From Neocallimastix lanati (nom. inval.) (lineage: Eukaryota > Neocallimastigomycota > Neocallimastigomycetes > Neocallimastigales > Neocallimastigaceae), in NCBI GenBank assembly GCA_016946835.1, contig JACVTC010000347.1, positions 1 through 40,681 on the forward strand: a stretch of 40,681 nucleotides of DNA, written 5' to 3'. How positions within the stretch are numbered: the first letter of the stretch is position 1; every line of letters begins with the position of its first letter. This document shows positions 8,993-20,311 of the stretch, one piece after another. The notes under the pieces were generated by a model. The model ran no database searches, was not told the DNA's origin, and saw nothing but the letters and a program-made list of their open reading frames with translations. A program made the position numbers and the translations under genes.

Positions 8993-11900
8993 ATTCCTCC
9001 ACCATCAGATTGAACTTCGTCTCTTGAAGTTGTAATATTTTCTTCTCTTATTGTATATGGATAAACATTTTTAATATGTACGTTTCTTGCAAGTAATTTT
9101 CCAGTTTGTGGGTCTTCTAATACTACTGTGTTGAATTTTGGTTCTTTTACAACTCTAAATGGTCCGTAAAAGTAAGGGTCTAACTTTGTTCTGTTAATTA
9201 ATCTTATCATCACATAGTCTCCAATTTTGTATTGTTTCTTTAAGGCTTTATTGAAACCTATTCTGTGTTCCCAATATTTATTAGCATATTCTGAATATCC
9301 TATTGCTTCTTTTACCCATTTGTAATGTCTTAAAAATCTTCGAAAATTAAATTCGTCTTCTGTTTCTCCTTCTTCTTGGTGAATATCCGGAAACATGATT
9401 TCCATTGGCCAAGTATCCCTTCTTCCATATAATAGTTCAAAACTGCTGAATTTAGTTTTTGAACTTTTTGTTGTTCTAAGTGCCCATAAGACTGATGGAA
9501 GACATTCGTCCCATTCCTGTTCTTCCGTTATTAATAATCGTAATATTTTTCCAATCTCTCTATTTCTGTTTTCTATCATTCCATTTGATTGTGGATGGTG
9601 TGGTGCAGTAAAATGTACCCATGATCCATATAAATCGATCATCATTTTTGTAATATCCGAAATGAATGAGGATCCATTATCTGTTATGATTATTTCTAGT
9701 GGTCCATGTCTTGCTATTACTTCTGTTAAAAATTTAATTACCTGTTCTGATTTAATATCTGGTATAGCTTTGGCTTCTGGCCATTTAGTAAAGTAATCAA
9801 CTAAAGTAATTATATATTTATTACCTTGTTTTGTGGCTGGTAACGGTCCGATAATATCTAGTCCTACTCTGGTAAAAGGTTTTTCAATTGGTGTAATATG
9901 ATCTTCTGTATTTTGTGGTAGTGATTTGGGTCTAAATAGTTGACACTTGTGGCATGATCGAACCCACATTCTAACATCATTCCATATTCCAGGCCAGTAG
10001 TATGATTCTAAAATTCTTAAAGTAGTCTTTTCAGCACCTTCATGGCCGACGTTATGAGCTCTATCAATAATATCTTTCTTATCTTCATCTCTATAAATGA
10101 CTTTTAAATATAAATCGTTTTTTTTATAATATAAAGTGTTATCTATTATTTGATAATTTTTGCTAAAATATTTTCTTATACCTTCTGGTAAGTCTAAATC
10201 TCTTGGGTTGATATCACTTAAAATAGCATTAATACAATTTGTAACACTTTCATTTTGTTTTGATGGTAATCTAGATAAAGCATCTGCGAATATATTAGAC
10301 TTTCCTTTTTCGTATATTAATTTTATTTTATATTTATTAAATTCTTCTATCCATCTAAAATGTCTATTTTTGGTTGGTATGCTATTTTCAAAAAAACCTA
10401 AAAGTGGTTTATGGTCAGTAATTACTGTTGTTATTTGTTTATTACTTACAATATATTCGCGGAATTTCTTTAAACTATAAATAACTGCTAAGCCTTCCAG
10501 ATCGGTTATAGAGTAATTTTCTTCTGCAGGCTTTAAGGATCTGCTAACACAATAAATTGGATGTTCCAATTTATCTTCCTCCCGTTGCAAGAGTACACCC
10601 CCGATTCCTTTGATAGAAGCATCTGTTCTAATAATGAATGGCCTATTGAAATCAACAAAGGCAAGTATTGGATCTTTCAAGAGACAATTTCTTAAGTCTT
10701 CAAATGCTAAGGTACAATCATTATTCCAATTGTAATTATTATTTTTCTTTAAAAGTTTGAATAGTGGACTAGCTCTAATAGAAAAGTTTTTTATAAATTT
10801 TCTGTAATAACTTACCAAACCAAGAAATGATCTTAATTGAGAAATATTCTTTGGGTTTTCCCATAAGGCAATACTTTGGACTTTTGATGGTGCAGTTTTT
10901 AATCCATCAGCTGTTAGTACATGTCCTAAAACTTCGACTTTTTCTTTAAAAAATTGACACTTTTGTAAATTTATTGATAAATTATATTTTGAGAATATAT
11001 CGAATACTAATTTTAAGTGATTTATGTGCTCTTTTAAATTCTTAGAATAAACCACGATATCGTCAATATAGACAAATAAGCATTCACCTATTAATGGTAG
11101 CAATATCCGATTCATTTCTCGTTGGAATGTCGCTGGCGCATTTGTGAGTCCAAAAGGCATTACTAAAAAATTGTAATTTCCAAATTTTGTGGTGAACGAT
11201 GTTTTCTCGATATCTTTCTTATTCATTGGTATTTGGTGGTAACCAGAAAATAAATCCAATGCGGAAAATATTTTTGCACCCTTTACTGATGTTACTAATT
11301 CGTCAATGAGAGGCAAGGCATCAGAATCTTTTATTGTAATATTATTCAGTTTTCTATAATCAATACACATTCTCCATTTTCCATTTTTCTTTTGAACAAG
11401 TAATACTAGGAATGCCCATGGTGAATGGGAAGGTTCTATTAGTCCTTTGTTTAATAATGATATTATTTCCTCCTTAAGAATATTTGAATGTTCCTTTGAT
11501 AATTTGTACGGTTTTAATTTTATTGGTACATTGGTAGTTGTTATTATATTATGAGGATGCAAATTTGCAGTTGTTAATTGAGAAAGAGAAGTTGCCATAC
11601 ACTTTTGATTATTTAATATTAAAATTTTAAATTCTTCCTTTATTTCAATTGGTACTTCGTTAATTATTTCGTTAAGAGTATTCATAAATTCATTTTCTTC
11701 TTCGTTTGAAATAATAATTGAATTAATTAAAGGTATGTCCTGTTTACTATTAATAATTTCGCTAACTTTAATTAAACCTTTATCAGTCTTCTTGTAAATA
11801 AAATCATCATCTGGGTCAATTAATAATCTATATTTCTTTTGTATACTTCTTCCTATAATTAAATCATAATAATTATTTGTATAGTCTATAATATAAAATT

Positions 11901-12964
11901 TTTCATTAATAGTTAAATTTTCACTTATTTTTAATTTTATAGTTGTATAATATTGAGTTGGTATTAATGTTCCGTCAGCTAGAGCAATGGTAATTGTTTC
12001 GTCAGTTTTTACTATGTTATTTAATTCAGTTTTATTAAAACTTTCTAAGGTAATTATATTAATATTTGCACCAGTATCAAATAATACTTTAAAAGGTTGG
12101 TTATTTATTTCCCCAATGATAATCGGTATATTAAAATTCGCTATTGAACATAAAATTCTTTCTACTCTTGGCTTTAGACCCTGTTCCAATTCTTTTCTTA
12201 TTGCTGGACTTGCTGCTAATAGCTGTGCTAAATTAATTTTTGGATAGATTGATTTGATTTCTTCAATAATATTAAACTTTTGTTCTTTATCTAATAATTT
12301 TATTTCAGTCATATTCCTTTTAGTAATAAATTTTGTTGGCTTATTTTCATTATAATTATCTTTATCTAAATCAATTACATTATTTGTTTTTATTTCATTT
12401 TTATTTTTATAATTTTCATTATCTTTATTACTATTATCATTTTTATTATCATCATTATTCTTATTATCATAATTATTTTTATTATTTTTATTATTTTTAT
12501 TATTTGTATTATTTGTATTATTTGTATTATTATCATTATTATTACTAATTCCATTACTGTCATTATTATTAATAATACCATCATAACTATGATTATTATT
12601 AAGATTTATACTTTCCTCAAGATTATTTTTGTTTTCTATTTCTTGATTATTATTAGTTTCGTTATTTTCATTCTGGTTGGAGTATGTATTCTTCTTCATT
12701 ATCATCTATATCCATGGCTCTTCTTCTTTTGTCTCTAATTTCTCTTTTTTGTTGTTTTACTATTTTAATTTTGGGTTGGTTTAATATTGAAGGTTTAATA
12801 ATTGATTTATTTGATAATTTTATTTTGTTTTTATTCAATTGATTTGAAGTTGTAATCTTTTTTTTTTGTGCGGCATTAATTGTGTATATGTTATTGTTAT
12901 TATTGGAATTTATTGTATTTGCAATTTTATTTATATTGGGAGATTGCGTACTCCCATTATTTAT
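8983..12964 (-). pseudogene. pol: Element B Pol, PR-RT-RH-IN, one frame break near the N-terminus
   Basis: From the -1 site at 12964 the frame runs through a Lys/Asn-rich linker (KPSILNQPKIK resembles A) to MDIDDNEEEY, then hits TGA at 12670-12668. The rest of Pol is in the next frame, open from 12705, so one extra base (or equivalent) lies within about 12670-12705. The 1240-residue main part has an Asn tract from AAT repeats (12350-12600), protease FDTGANINII, RT YIDD, RNase H RTDAS and TDHKPL, integrase HNVGHEG...CHKC, catalytic D-D-E in GLDIIGPL, TDNGSSF and QSNGMIENRN, and GPF (LDPYFYGPF). The stop is 10 bp into the 3' LTR. All catalytic domains are intact; only the linker is broken. Confidence 0.88.
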
Positions 12965-12970
12965 TTTAAA
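12937..12970 (-). promoter_or_regulatory. Programmed -1 frameshift signal, gag to pol, element B
   Basis: U UUA AAA (12970-12964) in gag frame, 7-nt spacer beginning with the gag UAA, then hairpin UGGGAG/CUCCCA (12956-12937) with an 8-nt loop. The stem sequence equals that of A although the loop differs. The -1 frame is open for about 98 codons downstream. Confidence 0.82.
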
Positions 12971-13911
12971 CGTTCATCATTTTGTTCAGATTCTGGGCAG
13001 TCAACTTCATTATGTCCGATCCTCATACAATTTACGCAAAAATTAATTTTTAAGTCTGAGAGCTTTTGTGTTATTTCTTTTATTTCTTCATCATTTATGC
13101 TTTGTTTTGCATTATTTCTATTATTATTAGTATTTTTATTTAATTGTTCTTTATATTGATAATAATTATTGTACTTATTATTGTAGTTACTATTATAGGA
13201 TTTATTATTATAAAAATTTTTATTTTGATATCCATACGTTGAACTATTAGCGTTATTATTATTTCCTTCCTTATTTTTATTATTTGGAGAATAAAAATTA
13301 ATATAAGAACTTTCGGATTGCCTTTTTGTAGAATTATGGCTAGTAGTTTTCTCTTTTGAAGGATTTTTATTTTTATTTTCTTTAATAAGGTTCATAATCT
13401 TTTCTTTCTTCGAAGTGATTTTCTGAGCTTCTTCTAAGGTTGTTGGTTCTTCCTCCATTAAGCTTTCGTATATTTTATTCCAATTACGAAAAGCATTTAT
13501 ATAATAAGATGTTACGATAACATCTGAGATTACCACAGTTTTACTTATTTGGTTTAGCAATTCAGAGAATCGTATGTCAAAGTCTGTAATTGTTTCATCT
13601 TTACGTATAGTAATAGATGAAAGTTCCAGAAGTCTGGAATTCTTTGACGCAGTTTTCTTATAATACTTTGCTAAATTTGTTAATATAGTATCATATTCAT
13701 CTGGTATTTTTTTATTTAGAGAATTATAAACTATTGTCCTTGCAACACCATCTGTTATTGCAATTAAATAATCTATTTTCTCTCTTTCTTCGCTTACTTT
13801 AAAAGTAAGACACCAATGTTCGAATGCAAACTTCCATTCATCGAATGCAACTTTTGTTTTTCCGAGAATGGGAAGTCTGTTGAACGTTATTAATTTTATT
13901 TGATTTTCCAT
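12961..13911 (-). CDS. gag: Element B Gag with zinc knuckle
   Basis: 316 residues from ATG 13911-13909. N-terminal part has the capsid-like segment (FDEWKFAFEHWCLTF, TITDFDIRFSELL); the middle is Asn/Tyr-rich low complexity; the C-terminus carries CVNCMRIGHNEVDC (CX2CX4HX4C). Intact. It is only distantly related to the A and F Gags. Ends on the slippery heptamer that leads into pol. Confidence 0.88.
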   Translation of the reverse strand: MENQIKLITFNRLPILGKTKVAFDEWKFAFEHWCLTFKVSEEREKIDYLIAITDGVARTIVYNSLNKKIPDEYDTILTNLAKYYKKTASKNSRLLELSSITIRKDETITDFDIRFSELLNQISKTVVISDVIVTSYYINAFRNWNKIYESLMEEEPTTLEEAQKITSKKEKIMNLIKENKNKNPSKEKTTSHNSTKRQSESSYINFYSPNNKNKEGNNNNANSSTYGYQNKNFYNNKSYNSNYNNKYNNYYQYKEQLNKNTNNNRNNAKQSINDEEIKEITQKLSDLKINFCVNCMRIGHNEVDCPESEQNDERLK

Positions 13912-14000
13912 TTTTTTTTTTTTTTTTTTTTATATATATTTTTATTTTATTTTATTTTACTTATATATGCTAATTTATTGTATCACTATATATGTATATT

Positions 14001-14043
<43 letters not shown>

Positions 14044-14242
14044 TATATATATTATTTACTTATATTATTTGTATTATTTTACTTATTTATATTTATATTA
14101 TTTAACTTATTTATATTATTTAACTTATTTTATTATTTTCTTCATTTAATATATATTATCTTTTCTTTGTTTTATATATAAACTAAGATTAATTTTTAAT
14201 ATCTAAAAATTATATATTATTACTAGTTCTATAATGGATATA

Positions 14243-14292
<50 letters not shown>

Positions 14293-14597
14293 TAATAATA
14301 ATTAATTATAATTTAATTTACTATATTTTTATTAATTGTGTAACTTATAATTTTTTTTTTTTTAAAATAATTATATCAATAATTTTTAAATTAATTATTA
14401 CATTAATCTATTTAAATTAATTTCTGCTAAATATTTTATAACTATGATTTAATGGTTTTCTTTTATTTATTATTAATTTTCACTTAAGTATTTTACCTCA
14501 TTGGGTTTTACATAAGAATAACTTTAATTACCTCATTGGGTTTTAATTTTTTTTTTTTTTTATAGAATAAAGAATTCTACTTACCTCACCGGGCTTA
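13912..14597. other. Leader of element B, T runs, TA repeats and a thrice-repeated motif
   Basis: No gene. Contains T runs of up to 38 bases (14003-14040), TA microsatellites (14041-14052 and about 14238-14260), and three copies of TTACCTCAYYGGGYTT at 14493, 14528 and 14581. Plus-strand ORFs here are only translated T runs. Confidence 0.75.
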
Positions 14598-14614
14598 GTT
14601 AGGATTCTCCACCA
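14598..14614 (-). other. Primer binding site of element B
   Basis: The sense sequence TGGTGGAGAATCCTAAC begins 3 nt from the 5' LTR. It shares the first 8 bases with the A and F sites, then differs, so a different tRNA is implied. Confidence 0.7.
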
Positions 14615-14617
14615 GTT

Positions 14618-15216
14618 TGACAAATGTTGATTATTATCTTAATTTAGAATTTACTTCTAAAAGTGATAATAATTTGTCAATTAAAAAGGTAGTTATTAAC
14701 ACAAAAATGTTAATTAAAACACTTTTATTATTTTGAATATTTATATTCTTAATAAAAAGTATTTAAAATAAATGAGAATAAAAGAAAATAATTTATTAAA
14801 ACTTAAATTTTAAATTTTTAATTCTTGAATTCTGATTTTTTATTTTTAAAGAAATATTTACATGTTTTTATATTTTTCTTTTAAGTTTAAATTATTTAAA
14901 ATAAAACTATATAATTATTTTAAGTAAACACTTTTAAGATAAAATAAACAATTTTGTTATTATTAATAAGTTTCTTTTTAATTAATATTAATATCAATTT
15001 AAACTGAGATTTAATTTAAAATCGTTAAAGTAAAATAAAAGAATAATTTAATATAAAATACATTGTTCTTTAAATTAAAATAATATTTATTTAATAATTT
15101 TAAATCTTTTAATTTATTTTTATTAAAATATTATTTTATAATTATCAATAACTAATTAAGAGGGTTATTATTCCATTTTATTGATTTTTCTTAATTTATA
15201 ATTTGGTTATTTATCA
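14618..15216 (-). repeat. 5' LTR of element B
   Basis: 599 bp, nearly identical to 8394-8992. Sense TATA-like box near 14865-14872. Followed by TTCA. Confidence 0.92.
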
Positions 15217-15222
15217 TTCAGT

Positions 15223-16262
15223 TGTTATGGTTCGAGGAATTCAAAAAAAAAATTATATAATATTAAAACACAAAAAAAATTTTATTCTTTCACAATAATT
15301 TTTATTTATTTATTATATTTTTATTTTAATTTTTATTTTATTTTTATTATTATTTTTATTTATTTATTTTATTTTTATTTTATTTTTATTATTATTTTTA
15401 TTTATTTATTTTATTTTTATTTTATTTTTATTATTATTTTTATTTATTTTTATTTTCTTTTTTTTCTTTTTATTTATTTATTTTTATTATTTTTATTTTT
15501 TTATTTCCCTTTTTTTTTTTTTTTTCTCTCCCCTAAAAAGGGGTTCCAAGGTAGTCAATTTATATCTTTTTGAAGATATAAAAGTAGCAAAACCTCTGGA
15601 AGTAGTTGAAGAGATGGAAAAACAATAGATTTTTAAATCTTATTGATTATTTCCTTATTGTAATAAATAGAAATTTTATCATTTCCTAATATTCAAATTA
15701 ACCAAAATAAATCTATAATATAAAAGATGCATTATAGAAAATAATTAAACAAAAAAAAAGAGAAGCAGTATTACAATAAAATTGAATACTTTAACTTAAT
15801 TTTGATACTAATTTAATATGTAATCTTATATATTAATTTGAATGACATAATAGAAAATAAAATACATTTATTAATATATGAAAAATCTTTTACAATTTTA
15901 AATACAGAAAATTTTATTTTATTTATTTCTTTCATTTCAATTATTTCTTAATTCGAAAGACAGAAATATTGATAAAGTTATTTAAGTTGTTTATATACAG
16001 GAATTATTCCTTATTTAGAAAAATAATACTAAAAGTAATTAGTACTATGTTATTGCTAAACTCTCATAAATTTAATTTACCTTTATAAGGAATGAACATA
16101 AATTTAAATTAAATTTTATGTATAAACTTAAATTTTCAGATCAAATAATATAGTAAAATTATTAATGTAAAGAATACATAAATTTATTAATATTTTAAAA
16201 ATCACCTTGACTAATTTAAAAGGTTTTTAATAAGAATCAATTTATTACTTCATTCTTTATCA
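15223..16262. mobile_element. Solo LTR C1
   Basis: About 1040 bp, TGTTATGG...TTTATCA. It matches C2 (17721-18785) throughout, with a few substitutions and one fewer tandem repeat. CAGT precedes it (15219-15222) and CAG(T) follows it, which fits a 4-bp TSD. No internal coding region lies between C1 and C2. It carries a 42-bp-period T/A repeat and two adjacent hairpins, CCCCT-AAAA-AGGGG (15530-15543) and a 10-bp stem at 15559-15582. Orientation not certain. Confidence 0.82.
15346..15470. repeat. 42-bp tandem repeat in LTR C1
   Basis: The marker ATTATTATTT recurs at 15346, 15388 and 15430, an exact 42-bp period. In C2 it recurs at 17845, 17887, 17929 and 17958, so the two copies differ by a partial unit. 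Confidence 0.75.
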
Positions 16263-16265
16263 CAG

Positions 16266-17054
16266 TGGTATGGTTCATATAATTTTAGGAATATAATAAT
16301 AATTAACACAAATAATAAAATTACAATAAAAAAAAAATAATTTGTTTTAAAATCAATATTTATTTATTTAAATTTATAAAAGAAAAATAATAATATAATT
16401 ATTTATTTAATAAAAAGAAAGTTGTTGATTATATTTTATTTCACTAAAATTACATGTATTTATATTTTTTTATCAAATTAAAATTTGTAAAGCCTAACTA
16501 TTTTTTTAATAAACTAATTACTAATTATTTTTATAAATAAAACATTTAAATTGAAATTGAATTATTATTTTAGTTAATAATATTATTGTTATAAATAGTA
16601 GTTATATATTATTGAATTATTAATTATTTAATAATAGTTTAATACTAATATATATAAAATAAAAATAAAGAGATTATACAGAATATTTTATTGTGGTTTA
16701 GTTAAATTTAGTAATTAAAAATAAATTTAAATTGATAACGAAAATTTTAATAACTAATTAAATAGATTTGATTATTTTCAATATAACATAATACAAAAGA
16801 AATATAATATTAATATATTAAGTGGGCAAGGACAATATTCTTGGCTAAAGATTTTTAATACATTATAATGGAATCGGATCGATAATTCAAAAAGGAATTA
16901 TAAGTTAATTAGTGATTTATTAACTTAAGATTGCTATTTAGTAATATTTGAAGAATATTGGAAAGTTCCAATTATATAGAATAGAATAATCTATAAGGTT
17001 AGAATAATTTATATTATTCTAGCACAATTAGTATTATTTGTTCATTCTGTATTA
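16266..17054 (-). mobile_element. Solo LTR D, family of element F
   Basis: 789 bp, TGGTATGG...CTGTATTA, matching both F LTRs with only a few differences. Flanked by ACAG on the left (16262-16265, using the last base of C1) and right (17055-17058). A solo LTR made by LTR-LTR recombination. Confidence 0.88.
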
Positions 17055-17058
17055 ACAG

Positions 17059-17716
17059 TGATACAGAACATTTAAAATATTCCATATCTAGTTATTTATT
17101 TATTTGGTCGTTTCTCTAGGGAATTATGACACAATAATATATTCTAATAAATATAAGAAAATAATTTATAATAATAATGTTTTATAATAATATTTTGTTC
17201 TTTATTTATTTTTATAATTTTACTCTTACATACATAATAATTTATTATTACATTCTCTTAATTTTATATAATTGTTAAAATAATTAATTAATATTATATT
17301 TTTATTAAACATATCTCTTTAACTATTAATTTCCTAATAACTTTATTTAAAAATACAATTTCATTATTAAATATATTTAACTATTAATATTTAAAATATA
17401 TTTCCTGAATAAAATATAATTATCAATATTTATAATATAATTCCTAAAACTATATAATTCTCAAAATAATATTTAAAATATAAAATAAAACTTATTAATA
17501 ATAATGATGAATTAATTTATTATCATAATAATAGAATCATTATTAATATAATTTATCTATTTTAATTATGATAAAAGAATTAACCATGCTTTTAAAAATA
17601 ATTATTTGAATTAACTATATATAAATTATTTTAATTATTATAACCAATAATATTTATACAATATTTCTAACCTAAATTTCTTACCTAAATCTTATTTTTA
17701 TAGTGGTATCGTATTA
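17059..17716. mobile_element. Solo LTR J, otherwise unseen family
   Basis: 658 bp beginning TGATACAG and ending CGTATTA, with ACAG on both sides (17055-17058 and 17717-17720). Called an LTR from its TG...TA ends and flanks; there is no second copy in the window, so this is less sure. No ORF. Confidence 0.6.
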
Positions 17717-17720
17717 ACAG

Positions 17721-18785
17721 TGTTATGGTTCGAGGAATTCAAAAAAAAAAATTTATATAATATTAAAACAAAAAAAAATTTTATTCTTTCACAATAATTT
17801 TTATTTATTTATTATATTTTTATTTTAATTTTTATTTTATTTTTATTATTATTTTTATTTATTTATTTTATTTTTATTTTATTTTTATTATTATTTTTAT
17901 TTATTTATTTTATTTTTATTTTATTTTTATTATTATTTTTATTTTTATTTTATTTTTATTATTATTTTTATTTATTTTTATTTTCTTTTTTTTTCTTTTT
18001 ATTTATTTATTTTTATTATTTCTATTTTTATTTCCTTTTTTTTTTTTTCTCTCCCCTAAAAAGGGGTTCCAAGGTAGTCAATTTATATCTTTTTGAAGAT
18101 ATAAAAGTAGCAAAGCCTCTGGAAGTAGTTGAAGAGATGGAAAAACAATAGATTTTTAAATCTTATTGATTATTTCCTTATTGTAATAAATAGAAATTTT
18201 ATTATTTCCTAATATTCAAATTAACCAAAATAAATCTATAATATAAAAGATGCATTATAGATAAGAATTAAACAAAAAAAAAGAGAAGCAGTATTACAAT
18301 AAAATTGAATACTTTAACTTAATTTTGATACTAATTTAATATGTAATCTTATATATTAATTTGAATAACATAATAGAAAATAAAATATATTTATTAATAT
18401 ATGAAAAATCTTTTACAATTTTAAATACAGAAAATTTTATTTTATTTATTTCTTTCATTTCAATTATTTCTTAATTCGAAAGACAGAAATATTGATAAAG
18501 TTATTTAAGTTGTTTATATACAGGAATTATTCCTTATTTAGAAAAATAATACTAAAAGTAATTAGTACTATGTTATTGCTAAACTCTCATAAATTTAATT
18601 TACCTTTATAAGGAATGAACATAAATTTAAATTAAATTTTATGTATAAACTTAAATTTTCAGATCAAATAATATAGTAAAATTATTAATGTAAAGAATAC
18701 ATAAATTTATTAATATTTTAAAAATCAGCTTGACTATATTAAAAGGTTTTTAATAAGAATCAATTTATTACTTCATTCTTTATCA
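17721..18785. mobile_element. Solo LTR C2
   Basis: 1065 bp, second copy of family C, flanked by ACAG on both sides (17717-17720 and 18786-18789), so it is an independent insertion and not the partner LTR of C1. Same paired hairpins and 42-bp repeat (from 17845). Confidence 0.85.
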
Positions 18786-19415
18786 ACAGTGGTACAGGAC
18801 TCTTCATTTATTTATTTTCAATAATAATATATTCTAATTAATTCTAATTAAACTTATTTATTTATTCCCGAATTTATCTAAATTAATTAAACTCAACATT
18901 AATATTCTAATGTTTTTAAATATTAACTAAGCTCTCTTTTATTTTATTTTAAACCCCTTAACTAACTTAATTATTATTTAAACTTAAAACTATTATATTA
19001 ACAACACAGCTTAACACTAAATTAAAACACCCTTAATTTATTTTACCTTATTTTATTCTAAAATTTAATTTATAAAATTTTGAGAGAGAGTTTTTAATAT
19101 TTTTTGATTTTACAAGTTATTTATAGAATTTAATAAAGTTTTTTAATTGGTTCAAATAAATTTTTAATTAATTAAAATAAAATAATGTATAAAAAATAAT
19201 AAAATAATATATAAAAATAATAAAAATTAAAGTAAAAATAAAAGTAAAAGTAAAAATAAAAATAAAAATATAAAATAAAAATAAAATATAAGATAAAAAT
19301 AATATAATAAAAATTAAAATAAAAATAGAGTAAAAGTAAAAATACAAATAAAAATTTAAAATAAAAATAAAGATATAAAATAAAAATAATATAAAAGAAA
19401 TAAAAACAAATATAA

Positions 19416-20066
19416 TGTTAAGTTGGTACTTAGATTAAAGGGTAAACTTGGTTGGAAGCCTTTAATCTAATAACCTTTTGATATTATTTTATTTTTTTAA
19501 ATTGATTTATTCAAATATAAAATATTATTTTATTATTAAACTTTTAATTAACTATATTTTTATTTAATATGTTTTATTATAAAGTTATCAGATTATTTGT
19601 AAATAATAATCTTACAAAGATTTAAAAAAGAATATTTTTTAGTTCTTTTATATTTTGAAAAACAATATAAAATATTTAATAATATATTTTAATAAATACT
19701 AATTTAAAGATAACAATATAAAATATAATTTTAATATATAAAGTAATAGAATAATACATATATAATATAAGATAATAAAAATATATAAAATAATATAATT
19801 AATAAAAAACAATTTTTATAAATAATATTCAACTATATTAATTAATATAAAAAGGGATAATGTTAATTAATATGTAATACAATATTAATCAATTAATATA
19901 TTAGGGGTTCAATAATGTATAAAAGGGATAATATTAATTAATATGTAATACAATATTAATTTGGTTATGAACGGTACAAGGATTTAAGGAGTACAAATTA
20001 TATTTATAATTAAATTGTTATTTTTGTAGTATTAAATATAAATTAATTTGTATCAAATCCTTGACA
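19416..20066 (-). repeat. 3' LTR of element E
   Basis: 651 bp, TGTTAAGT...CCTTGACA. Contains a perfect 12-bp inverted repeat TTAGATTAAAGG/CCTTTAATCTAA (19430-19441 with 19459-19470). The adjacent sense sequence CTTGGAGAGAGCGT is the likely polypurine tract. Confidence 0.92.
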
Positions 20067-20249
20067 ACGCTCTCTCCAAGAATTCGCATTCCAGGCGAAT
20101 TCAAGAATACTAATATTTTTGATATTAGTTTATTCAAAAGAGTACTCAAGAAGTATTTGAAATTCACTTGAACATAAATGTTCAATTGGCAATGTGAATT
20201 TCAAATTAGTTGGAGAAATAAATTGTGTTGAATATATATTTTTAAAGAA

Positions 20250-20305
<56 letters not shown>
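20067..20305 (-). other. 3' UTR of element E with hairpins and a 54-base A run
   Basis: Directly after the pol stop the sense strand has 54 A (plus-strand T run 20254-20307). Then come three perfect inverted repeats: a 13-bp outer stem plus 8-bp inner stem (20155-20206), ACTAATAT/ATATTAGT (20109-20129), and GAATTCGC/GCGAATTC (20080-20102). No gene. Confidence 0.8.

Positions 20306-20311
<6 letters not shown>

Larger units (their letters stand above)
8394..15216 (-). mobile_element. LTR retrotransposon B (Ty3/Gypsy), two LTRs, pol frame broken once
   Basis: LTRs are 8394-8992 and 14618-15216, with TTCA on both sides (8390-8393 and 15217-15220). The left TTCA is also the right TTCA of A. Sense is minus: 5' LTR, PBS, leader, gag, -1 site, pol, 3' LTR. 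The LTRs are both 599 bp and I see one substitution between them, so the insertion is recent. Distinct from A and F in LTR sequence and has a normal DTG protease. Confidence 0.92.

Noticed and set aside
13900-14181. Plus-strand ORFs rich in Phe/Tyr/Leu
   Set aside because: They are translations of T runs and TA repeats in the leader of B.
15223-18785. C1 and C2 as the two LTRs of one element
   Set aside because: No gag, pol, PBS or polypurine tract between them, each has its own flanking duplication, and the interval is filled by LTRs D and J.
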